From contig JXTB01000040.1 of NCBI GenBank assembly GCA_002914805.1, positions 933,997 to 997,996 on the forward strand: 64,000 nucleotides of DNA, read 5' to 3'. The notes under the pieces were generated by a model, which worked only from the letters and a program-made list of their open reading frames with translations, searched no databases and was not told the origin of the DNA. This DNA comes from Parasponia andersonii (lineage: Eukaryota; Streptophyta; Magnoliopsida; Rosales; Cannabaceae). The translations under genes and the position numbers were made by a program. Shown piece after piece: positions 22,722 to 32,691 of this stretch (positions are counted from its first letter, which is position 1; each line of letters opens with the position of its first letter).

Positions 22722-23071
22722 ACCAACATCTCACTTATATCAACTAAAGCACCATTTTCGGCACAACATCAGCAAATATTTTCAATCATTTCCACGACTT
22801 CTGCTTCCCTCGCATATTGAAAACCTTACAGCCCATAGATCTTCTCCGTTTGTCTCTAGTACTCGCCATACCGAAAAAATGCTATATCAATTCATCCATA
22901 GAAGAGAGCATCAACAACCTTGATTTAAAGCATGTTTTGGAAAGTAGAATTGTTCATAATCTCTTTTGATATCTCAATATAGTTAACTATAACTATTCCA
23001 AAATGAACAAGGATTGATGGTCCATGCTTCTCAGAAAGGCACTAGAGAGATCGGTGTAGGATTATGCCTAG

Positions 23072-23762
23072 TATGGTGTGTTTCCATATCAAGGCCCATG
23101 ATGCCTACACGTAGTGTGCACATGGTGCCTACGTTATGCCTATAGTATTGCTAATGGGTGGATAATTTTGTAAGTATGCAAAGGTATTTTTGTCCAGGAT
23201 CATTAGTCAAGGCTGTGGCCAAACCATCTTTGAGGACTAAGAATTAGAGAAAAATTGTTATAAATTTAAAACTCAATTATTTTACCTCAATTTTGTCATA
23301 TGCTTTCGAGGTAAAAATTATGGTTCCTCCTACCAGAAGGCTAAAAGCTCAAAAAGCTGTTTAGAGAAGGGTGATCCGGGTGCCCATAGGAGGCCTTGGC
23401 TACTAGGATGATAGAGACTTAGCTGTGAGCCTTCTTGCCCTATCAATGAAAGAAATGATATTTATTCATGTCCACGTATTACCTATGTGTTGCTTTTGTT
23501 ATTACTTATTACTTGCTTATATGTTGCCTCGATGTGCTTGCTTTGTGCTCCTTTGTCATGTGCTTGTCGTTATCGAACCTGCTTGCTTTGTGCTTGCTCA
23601 ATGCTATATTATTGTCCTTATCATGGTGTTGCCTATGCCATGGTTAACCAATGGATTTGTTTGCCTGCAGGCTTAAATTCTATGCTGACTTGTTAGCTCT
23701 GAGTGATAGCAAGTGCCACATATTCTAGTTATTTTGAACTATCAAAGAGGTGGCCTGTGACA
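23072..23762 (+). repeat. 5' LTR of the chromovirus
   Basis: 691 bp, aligning throughout with 29856-30557. The first bases read TATGG where the partner has TGTGG, so the terminal G has mutated to A. It ends CTGTGACA. Confidence 0.9.
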
Positions 23763-23808
23763 GTTGGTATCATAACTTTGGTTAGAAAGCTTGGGAAAGC
23801 TTGTTGGG

Positions 23809-26800
23809 ATGGCAAACAACACCTAGAGGATCATTACAATTGAGAAGTGCCTGGGAGAACTCAATGGGATCGAGTTCAAGGTCAGAGATCTCACCAGCAC
23901 AAGAGAGGTATTCGATGTTGTGGGATTACAATAAAAGATCGAGACGCTAAAAAGAGATGTGGAACATATGCTCAACAAGATAAACAACTCAAGCAGAGGG
24001 GAGTCTCTCCAAGCACCTCTAGTCCACTACTAGGGGACGAACGTGTTGAGAACTTGGAAACGTCTATGAACAATCTCCAACGCATAATCAATGATACAGT
24101 GGAGAATTGTTAGGGGGCAATAAGTATACTAAGGCATGAGATTAAGGAGATAAACACCAAGCTTAATCTCACTATCCGAGTTGTGTGGAGTCAACCCATG
24201 GTTGCTCTAATAGGAATGGCTTATACGAGGGGTAAGGTGCCTGAACCACAACACTATAAGGTTGCGAGGTATGCCAAGGAAGTTGAGAATTTTTTCTTCG
24301 ATATAGAGCAATACTTCTAAGCAGTACAACCTGACTTAGAGGATGTTAAGGTTGCGATGGCTACAATGTACTTGTCTAGGGATGCCAAAGTATGGTGGAG
24401 GACAAAGTATAATGATATTTAGTATGGAAAGTGCACCATAGTCAAGTAGGATAACCTACAAAGGGAATTGTGAACTTAGTTCTTTGCTGAAAATGTGTCA
24501 TATCTAGCTCGATGCTACCTATGAGAATTAAAGCAAACAAACACTATCCATAAGTATGTTAAGAAGTTTCTGGGACTGATGCTTGACATCAAGGACATGT
24601 TTGCAGCAGATAGTCTTTTTACTACTATGAAGGCATCAAGCCTTGGGTTAGAACATAGTTACAAAAGTGATGAGTGATTAATTCACTTATAAATCAAGTA
24701 TCATTCAGTTCAAATAGTTGTAAGTTCTCAAGCTTTTATGTTGGTTTGATGTGCTTTTGCTTTCTTTTTATAGTTCTTATAAATAAATGAGAATCAAGAA
24801 AAATTGGTGACATATATGGATTTTTCAACCGAGATGAAAATTAAGTGTGATACGAACACAATGCAATGAAAATTAGGCAAAATGAAGCTAAAACGAAGAA
24901 ATAATGCCCCCTAGAAAAAAAAAGCTGTTGTGCTAAGTTCCAGAGTCGAGAGTACTGTAGTGCTTGAATAGTAGCACCGTGGCACTACCTGGAAAGCTGA
25001 GTTCCAGAAACTAGAGCACCACGGTGCTTACCAGGGAGCACCACATCTAGAAGCACGTTTTAGCAAGTCTGGAGAGCCAATCTAGATCATTGATATCATT
25101 TGATCGAATGGTTGACATTCCATCTGGCCTAGGTCATCTTAGTATCCCTTAAATACATTCTTAAACCTCCATTTCATGTGTAGAGAGTTAGAGAGAAAAC
25201 ACAACATAGAGAGCTCAAAATTTATAGAGAAGAGGAGTTTGGAGCTAAAATTCTTGGAGAGGATGCTTGAGAGAGTAGGTTGAAGAGATTGAATGCTTGA
25301 AGTTCTACCTCTGTAAAAGATTTTTTCTCATCCTCTTTCTCACCCTAATCTCATTTGAATTTTTGTATTATACTTGATTTATGAATATGTTTAGATATAT
25401 GAAATTCTTGTTGAGATTTTAAATTAATTGTTATATACTTGGGGTATGATGTAACTTAAACTATGATTATGTGTTTTGATTTCTAATATGTTCTTTGATA
25501 TTATTCTTGAATTTATTTATGCTATTCTATGGTTAATGCTTCTTAACTAATTAGTTACTAGTTGGATAATTTGGTTTCTAGAATTTGGCACTTGAGAAAG
25601 GAAATTTTTGAAACAACTATAGGATAATATAACCTAAGACTTGTAGAGTTTGAGAGAACCTATAGTTCCCTTGAAACCATAATCAAAGAACCATTGAACA
25701 TAATGAATTCTTAAATTCTAGGTTCGGAATAAAAATATTGAAACCGAGATTTAAGAATAATTTCACTTGGCACTGGAGAGAGGGAATAGAAATATCTTTG
25801 GGTTCTTAGCTTATAAATTAGGAAAAATTGATTACAATGTAATTGGTAATCAAAAAACATAGTTGATACTTAGGTGAATTCGATCCTCTAGTACATTTGT
25901 ACATAGAGTTTCCATATTTTATTTTTGTATTTATATTTATATTTATATTTATTTATTTAAATATAAATTCACTTAGTGTAGTTGCCTAGATAAAGTTAAG
26001 TTACGATAATTTAGATACTTGACGATAATTTAAGACCCAATTTCTCGTGGGATTGACAACTCTATACTTATCACTTTATTACTTGTTTATAACTTGCGAC
26101 TAATTTTACATATATGCATTTAGTGTAACAAAAAGCAAAGGATCCAAGACCTTGCCACTACTCAAAAAGCTGCCGACCATTTGATGGACTATACATTGGA
26201 GAATACCCAGCAAAAAAAGAATCAACCTACTCAAAGTTCAAGCAACCCGAGTGGCATGAAATAAAGGAAGCTAGGGTAGAACAAAAGTGGGGGAGCAGAC
26301 AAGAAGAGTAATGAGTTTAATTCCTCCTCGAGAAGTAATGCCCCATCCTATGGGAAGAAACCGATGTCTTACTTCCTTTACAAAAGGCCCCATAAGGCCT
26401 CCGAATCCCCATATAGGGACAAGCTGAGTACTATTCAGGCCTCGATTGCATAAAAAGAACAAGACGAGGGTGACGAAGATGACGAGTGCTAGATATGGGA
26501 CTTGAGCCTGTTGATTGCCCTTAAGAAACATGGAGCTGAGATGAAGAAGGCTTCTGGGAAAAAAGCTTATGTACGTAGATACCACATTGAATGGAAGGTC
26601 TGCGGCCAGTGTAATGATCGACAAGGGTGTCACCTATAACTTTATATCAGACACTGAGGCACAATACCATGGACTCAAGATTAGGAAAGACACAGGCCAT
26701 ATGAAGGCGGTCAACTTGAAAGCCTTGGCTATAACATGAATAGCTAAGCAAGTACGTGTCAAGATTGGTACCTAGGAGGGACTGACCAACTTGGTCCTGG

Positions 26801-29793
26801 TATAAATAGACAACTTCCAGGTCATTTTAGGGATGGAATTCTTGGTGGAGAAAGGTGTCATTCCCATCCCATCATTGGAGAGCTTCTTGATCATGGGGGA
26901 GATCCCTATCGTGGTGCCCGCGAAGGTGAAACAAGTTAATGACGTGAAGCTTTTGTCTGCTCTATAGTTGAAGAGAAGCATAAAGTGGAAAGAACCAACT
27001 TATGTGGTAGTCCCTTCCATATATAAAGAAGGAAGTGTAGAAATCAATCCTCTTGAAAATGATAGCGTGTTGAGGAAATACGGGGATGTGATATCAGATC
27101 AACTTCCCAAAGCCTTGCCACCAAGACGAGGCATCGACCACTAGATCAAGCTAGTGCTAGGTGCCAAGCCACCTGCTAGAGCACTCTATCAGATGGCACC
27201 ACCTGAGTTAGAGGTACTTAAGAGGCAATTGAATGAATTATTGGAGGCAGGCTCTATCAGACCATCGAAAGCACCATATGAAACATTGATGCTATTCCAG
27301 AAGAAATATGACAGGAGCTTGAGACTGTACATTGATTATAGAGCTCTCAAAAAGGTGACGGTGCAAAACACCTACCCTATTCCATTGATTATGGATATGC
27401 TCGTATAATTAAGCAAGGCGAAGCACTTTACAAAGCTTGATTTGAGATCAGGGTACTACTAAGTGCGAATTGTCGATGAGGATGAGCAAAAAACCACATG
27501 TTTCATCCGATATGGGGCGTTCGAGTTCCTTGTGATGGCATTCAGGTTGACCAATGCATCGGCCTCTTTCTGTACACTTATAAACTAAGTTTTCCATGAG
27601 TATCTGAACACTTAGCTATGATGTTTCAGAAACTGAGAGATAATCAATTTTACATAAAGCGAGAGAAATGCTTATTCGCATAGGAGACCATCAAGTTTCT
27701 AGGCTATGTGGTTGAACATGGCTATATCTAAAAGGACCTAGAGAAGGTAAAGGCTATCTAAGAGTGGAATGCCCATACTAACATGAAAGAACTACACTCG
27801 TTCCTTGGCTTAGCAAACTACTACTGGCATTTATAGAAGGCTATTCAAGAGAAGCGACACCCTTGACAGAGCTACTGAAGAAGAGTGTTACTTGGGCATG
27901 AATTATAGAGTGTGAGAAGACCTTTAGGAATCTGAAAGAGACTATGATGAGAGATCTTGTCCTTGCCTTACTAGACATTGGCAAGCCCTTTGAAGTGCAG
28001 ACGATGCGCCAGACTATGCTTTGGGAGAGGTACTATTGCAAGAGAGCTATCCTATGGCATATGAGAGTCGTAAACTTATTGAAATTGAACGAAGATACAC
28101 GGCCTAGGAGAAAGAACTTCTTGTCGTAAACAATTGCTTATGTGTATAGAGACATTACTTGTTGGGGCTGAAGTTTTTGGTGAAGACAGAAAACTCGGTT
28201 GTTAGTAACTTCCTCACGCAACCAAAACTTACTCTAAAATAAACCTGATAGGAGGAATTCATGGTCGAATTCAATTTTCACTTTGAACACAAGGTGGGCC
28301 GCTTAAATCAAGTACCAGATGCCTTAAGCCACAAAGTAAAGGTCGCGGCTTTGAAACTTCTAGCCAACATATCGGCTAGTACTGTGACACTCCCATCAAG
28401 GAGCATATCAAGGAGAACTTGGAGAAGGACCCTGTTGTCAGGATCATCATGAAGCTCGTCAAAGAAAGTCTCGTCAATTTTGGGTAGATGATGACCTTCT
28501 ATGGGCCAAGGATGGTATTTTGTATGTCCCAGAGGCAGGAGACTTACGAAAGGCACTCATGAGTGAGTGCGATGACATATTATAGGTAGGCCATCTAAGG
28601 TAATAGAGAATACATGCCCTTTTAAAGTAAGGATACTACTAGCCACAGATGCAAGATGATGTGGTAGAGTGCACCAAGACCTATCTCATCTGTCAATAAG
28701 ACAAAGTGCTGAGATAAAAAACGCCTGGATTATTGGAGCTACTACTTGTCTCCAGTAGACTAGGGAGAGCATCTCGCTTGATTTCATTGTGAACCTGCCG
28801 AAGATAGGGAAGTATGAGAATATTTTGGTGATAGTAAACAGATTTTAGAAGTATACGACTTTCATTCCAATGCCGAAGCACTGCACAACACAAGAGATAG
28901 CCACACTCTTTTTTAGACTTATCGTGAAATACTAGGGTGTGTCCTAGAATATTGTTAGTAACCTAGATGCCAGATTCATAGGATCATTTTGGTTCATACT
29001 TTTTCATCTCCTAGGGTTATAGCTCAACGTCTCCTTGAGCAACCATCCGTAGACCAATAGACAGGCAACGAGATTCAATGCGATGTTAGAGAGTATTTGC
29101 GGCATTTTGTCAGTGCTAATCAGAAAAACCGGCTGCAACTACTTGATGTAGCTCAATTTTGCTTTAATGTTCAATAAAATTCTTCAACCAATAAGAGCAT
29201 TTTTGAGATTGTTAATAGTCAACAACTGTTGTTACCCCACACAGTGAATGAATATCGTAGAAAGAATCCCCAAGACTTCAACTTCATAAGAGAATGAAAA
29301 GAAAATACTGAGATTGCCCAAGATTATCTAGAGAAAACCTCAAACAGAATAAAGAAGTAGGCAGATTAAGCTAGACGACTACTAGAGTTCCAACCTGAGG
29401 ACATAGTGTTGATCAAGTTTTCACTTGAACAACTGAGATTTAGAGGGGCCAAAGATGAGACTTATAAGCAAGTACGAAGGTCTCATGCCCGTTATTTCAA
29501 AAGTGAGTAAAGCATCTTATAAGCTTAATACCCTTGCATGGCTCAAGATACACCTGATGATTCACGTTAGTAACCTCAAGCCAGAGCACAAAGATCTAGC
29601 ACGCAACCAGCCGACTAAAGGACCTATCGATCTCACACCGTACAGTAGCAGAGAATCTAAAGATATCTTTGCAAAGAGAATAGTGACTATAGGAACTAGA
29701 CCACCGAAGAAAGTATACCTCATCAAGTTGAAGGGCCTCGGAGAAGAAGAAACCAGTTGGGAGAGGGCAGAAGACTTGAAGAAGCTATTGTAA
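23809..29793 (+). pseudogene. Chromovirus gag-pol remnant with C-terminal chromodomain
   Basis: The gag starts at ATG 23809 (MANNT) and continues through AMATMYLSRDAKVWWRTKYND (about 24360) to 24667. It resumes after the solo LTR at 26136. The protease region is near 26590-26880 and RT at 27154-27700. RT jumps from the phrase FHEYL (27597) to MMFQKLRDNQFYIKREKC (27620), so the segment with the catalytic YxDD box is deleted. RNase H (FEVQT, ALSHK) lies at 27900-28330 and the integrase phrases (NLPKIGKYENILVIVNRF, 28790) follow. A chromodomain ends the protein at 29680-29793 (KVYLIKLKGLGEEETSWER). Stops occur every few dozen codons, mostly TAG, TAA or TGA at former Q, W, R or Y positions. It is dead. 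Confidence 0.9.
24668..26130 (+). mobile_element. Solo LTR related to the LARD-like element
   Basis: 1463 bp inserted in the chromovirus gag, with a perfect target duplication AAAAG (24663-24667 and 26131-26135). It begins TGATGAGTGATTAATTCACT and ends TAGTGTAACA. It aligns in order, with divergence, to the LTR at 21142-22721, including the GCACC/GGTGC block, the TAGAGAGTTAGAGAG stretch and CTCATCCTCTTTCTC. No internal sequence or second LTR is present. A full element was therefore reduced by LTR-LTR recombination. Confidence 0.9.
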
Positions 29794-29855
29794 GAGATTA
29801 AAAATTATAAAGCCATCAAGTCATCAAGGATGCTGACAAACTGAGTGGGGGAGAG

Positions 29856-30557
29856 TGTGGCATATTGCCGCACCAAGGCCCATTATGCCCACATATAGTG
29901 TGCACATGGTGCTTATATTGTGTTTACAGTGGTACCAACGGGTGGAGAATTTTGTAATTGTATAAAGGTATTTTTGTTTAGGAATACTAGTCAAATCTAT
30001 GGCTAAATGCCTCATCTTTGAGGGCTAAGAATTATGGAAAAATTGTTGTAAATTTGAAACTCAATTATTTTGTCTCAATTTTGCTATATACTTTTTGGAC
30101 AAAAATCATGTTTCCTCTGGTTAGCAGGCTAAAAGCTCAAAAACACTTTAAGGGGTGACCCAAGTGGCCATACGGGCCCTTGGTCACCAGCATAATAGGA
30201 GCTTAGCTGTGAACCTACTTGCCCTATTGACAAAGGAAATAATATTTATTCATGTCCATGTGTTGTCTAAATGTTGCTTTCGTTGTTGCTTATTACTTAC
30301 TTATGTGTTACCTACGTGTTGCCTCAATGTGCTTGTTTTGTGCTCGCTTATTATATAATTGTCACTATCGAATCTGCTTACTTTGTGCTTGCTCAATGCT
30401 ATGTTATTACCCTTGTCACGGTATTGTCTGTAGTATGGCCAACGAGTGGGTTTGTTGGCATACAAACTTAAGTTCTAGACTGACTTACTAGTTATGAGTG
30501 ATAGCAAGTGCTGCATATTTTACCTATTTTCAAGTGTTAAAGAGGTGACCTGTAATA
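29856..30557 (+). repeat. 3' LTR of the chromovirus
   Basis: 702 bp, TGTGGCATATTGCC at the start and GACCTGTAATA at the end. Preceded by GTGGGGGAGAG. Differences from the 5' LTR are numerous, so the insertion is old. Confidence 0.9.
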
Positions 30558-30751
30558 CCTAGTCGGTGAAAGTTGCCAATTATTGGTAGCCTTCTAGGAG
30601 ATTGAGGAAGATTAAGCTGCGGACCTCTAATGAGCTTAACCAGATATAAAGAAAAGAAGATGAGAGCCAGAGAGAAGAGAATTGGACTGAACAAAAGTTT
30701 GGAATATTGCTGCTCTTGCCACCATTGCTGCAGCTGTTTTAATGTATCCAT
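30558..30751 (-). pseudogene. P450 pseudogene 1, N-terminal piece of exon 1
   Basis: ATG 30749-30751, then MDTLKQLQQWW, a hydrophobic anchor (LLFSPILFSLALIFFSLYLV), KLIRGPQLNLP and the hinge, up to FHRLG where the chromovirus entered. It matches 48695-48890 in the paralogue. Confidence 0.9.
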
Positions 30752-31979
30752 TCTCTCTTTAGATTATAGAAAAAGAATCTGGTTTAGAAAATTTCAAGTT
30801 CTTGATGGATGATATATGATTTTTTGAAACCAACCCAACGGAGTTAGTCAACAATATTGATGGTACATTTATCTTGGAATCCAATAAGACTAAATTTTGC
30901 ACGTAAATCGATAAAAAAAAAAACAAAATTACAAATGAAGGTGCTTTTAATATTTTACAAAGATATGTTGTTATAAACTATTCCAACGAAAGGAGAAATA
31001 TCGGGAACTTGCAGCTTAATTTAAGTTGGATATCTTGTGATGTGCAAACACGTGGGATTTTTCTATTGATGTGCAGTTTGTTCAATTTTGCATTATGGAT
31101 ATTTTTATACATGGGAAATGTCGAAAAGATAATGTCAAAGAGACCAAGTTCAGCTGCAGTTCTCGTCACCAAAGCAGTGAGAGATTTCATTTTCAAAGGC
31201 TTACTAGATTATTGGGCTTAAGAGAAAGATTTGGGGATGGGTTTACTGGGATGTGGGACAATGTTTCTTCCAATCTATAATGGAACCACTAGTTGACTTT
31301 TTGTACTAAAAGAGGTTCAGCTCAAGTAAAATAATGGTGTTTATTTTTGTCGTCGACCCAATTTCACAAAGATTATATAGGCCATTTCAGCTGTCTCAGA
31401 AACATTAAGAACTATACTTTTTTCAGCAGTGCATTAAGTATTCAAAAATGAAAACTTGAAGCCTAAATTGAGAGTATTTACCATAGTACGTCAATGGATT
31501 GTGAGGAAATTTGGTGTAAATCGTTAAGCCGAAAACCTGAGTTATCCGTGTTCAAGAGCTTCGCAGGTCAGGCCCATATCTCATAGTGCCAAAAGCCCAA
31601 AATGAGTAATACTAAGAACATGAAATATACACACAAGGCATATACACAAACATACCTCGTTAATTTTAACTACGTATAATATTTGAAATAGGGCTCTATT
31701 GTGTATATAAATACCTCAAAACAGATGTTACATCTTTGTGTGTATATTATTTATGTCCATAATATTACTGTACCAAAATAAAATTCGGTAAACATGATTC
31801 CATGTAGTTAAGGAAGATTAATTAAGGAACATTCTCGTTCGTTAAAAAAAGGGAAAGACAAGGGTGTGACATATCTTCTTAAAGTAGTCAATTAAAGTTT
31901 ATTTTAACATTTGCCAATTAATGTTTGGGGTTCATAACATTCTTTCGGAAAAAAAAAAGAACGTTTGTCATAACGTTCT
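30752..31979. other. 5' flank of P450 pseudogene 1
   Basis: From 30752 to about 31590 this is homologous to 48891-51625, including GATTATTGGGCTTAAGAG at about 31208 (compare 51188). It should hold the former promoter. 31590-31979 is AT-rich spacer with no gene seen. Confidence 0.7.
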
Positions 31980-32067
31980 TGTTGTGCAGTCTAAAAACCT
32001 ATATGATTGATCGATGCCAAAAAGGAAAAAGTAGGCCAAGAGGACGTGTCAGCTCGTATAAGTAAGA

Positions 32068-32154
32068 TTAAGTGCGACCTCTTCTGAAAAGATGAAGTGC
32101 GACCTCCTCCGAAAGGATTAAGTGCGACCTCCTCCGAAAGAGCTAAGTGTGACC
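32068..32154. repeat. 25-bp tandem repeat in Tat 5' LTR
   Basis: Phrases AAGTGCGACCTCCTCCGAAAG recur with starts of AGTGCGACC at 32071, 32096 and 32121 and AGTGTGACC at 32146, an exact 25-bp period. The 3' LTR and the partial LTR near 42338 keep only about three units. Confidence 0.88.
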
Positions 32155-32346
32155 AAAATGAAAAGGAAACTAGATTAAACTTCATCAAACGAGTAACCTA
32201 CAGAGAAAGAGAAATAAGTATTTGAATGGAGATCAGCCGATTATTTCGTTTAGAATATTACCCAATTATACTATTATTCAAATTGTATTTCATAATTATA
32301 CACTTATCCATTTTTCACAATTGGAAAACACTGAGCTGTCTTTACC

Positions 32347-32355
32347 TATATAAAG
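32347..32355 (+). promoter_or_regulatory. TATA box in Tat LTR
   Basis: CCTATATAAAGGGAG in the centre of the LTR, as expected for the U3/R boundary. The later LTR copies read CTATATAAACGG. Confidence 0.55.
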
Positions 32356-32691
32356 GGAGTTCAGCATTGTAGATAGGGGTTCGGAAGAAAAAAAGGAAAA
32401 AAACATTACTTTCGGATTGATATCTCTCTCAATCTAGGGAGTAAACGAAATTCTTGTAATTCTCTAAAAAATAGTGAAAAACAGTAGATGTAGGCTCATA
32501 TTTTTTGGAGCTGAACTACTATAAAATTTTTACCTCTTTATTTACTTTGATTGATAACTCTTTTCACACACAAGCTATATCTTACAAATTTTCAAATTTA
32601 TTGTTGACAAAATCTCCGTCAATAATTGACGCTAGAATGAGGGCTATTCTAGCAAGATAGTTTGTCAAATTTCGCTTTTTTTTTTTTAATA

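Larger units (their letters stand above)
23072..30557 (+). mobile_element. Ty3/gypsy chromovirus, degraded, in P450 pseudogene 1
   Basis: The perfect target duplication CCTAG (23067-23071 and 30558-30562) lies within the P450 hinge coding region. LTRs are 23072-23762 and 29856-30557. The primer site TGGTATCATAACTT follows the 5' LTR, close to an initiator-Met type, and the polypurine tract GTGGGGGAGAG precedes the 3' LTR. Domains run gag, protease, RT, RNase H, integrase, chromodomain on the plus strand. RT phrases such as APPELEVLKRQLNELLEAGS look like the Galadriel lineage. It is split by a solo LTR at 24668-26130 and full of stops. Confidence 0.92.
16765..30751 (-). pseudogene. Cytochrome P450, CYP71-like, pseudogene 1 split by two LTR elements
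   Basis: Minus-strand A-type P450, an ER-anchored monooxygenase family. The pieces in coding order are: 30558-30751 (ATG 30749-30751; membrane anchor of about residues 20-40; Pro-rich hinge LPQSPRRLPIIGN), 22722-23071 (PSILVHFG, EISKEIM; several stops), 17472-17830 (NVISRCALGGKYTREDGRES), a 95-bp intron, and exon 2 at 16765-17376. The insertions are flanked by CCTAG and ACCAA target duplications. Exon 2 is open to the stop at 16765. It has the heme loop FGEGSRACPG and PERF, but the ExxR motif reads ESLI, so its arginine is gone. The I-helix reads GGTDNSAS, with Asn where Thr is usual. A 1-nt deletion near 17535 also shifts exon 1. It cannot give a working enzyme. Confidence 0.93.
16385..31590. 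repeat. P450 segmental duplication, unit 1 (with insertions)
   Basis: The segment is homologous to 46925-51625 from GTTTTGGACACTC upstream of the P450 3' end to the CATAGTGCC phrase beyond its promoter. The homology covers 3' flank, both exons, the intron and 5' flank. The unit would be about 3 kb, but two LTR elements inside it expand it to 15 kb. Confidence 0.85.
31980..32624 (+). repeat. 5' LTR of the Tat element
   Basis: 645 bp starting TGTTGTGCAGTCTAAAAACC. It holds four 25-bp tandem units (32068-32154), a TATATAAAG box at 32347, and ends CCGTCAATA before the internal region starting ATTGACGCTAGAA. Confidence 0.9.

Noticed and set aside
23425..23696. Cys/Leu-rich plus-strand frames (also 30155-30491)
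   Set aside because: They lie in the end region of the chromovirus LTRs; the two LTRs give diverged frames, as expected for non-coding sequence.
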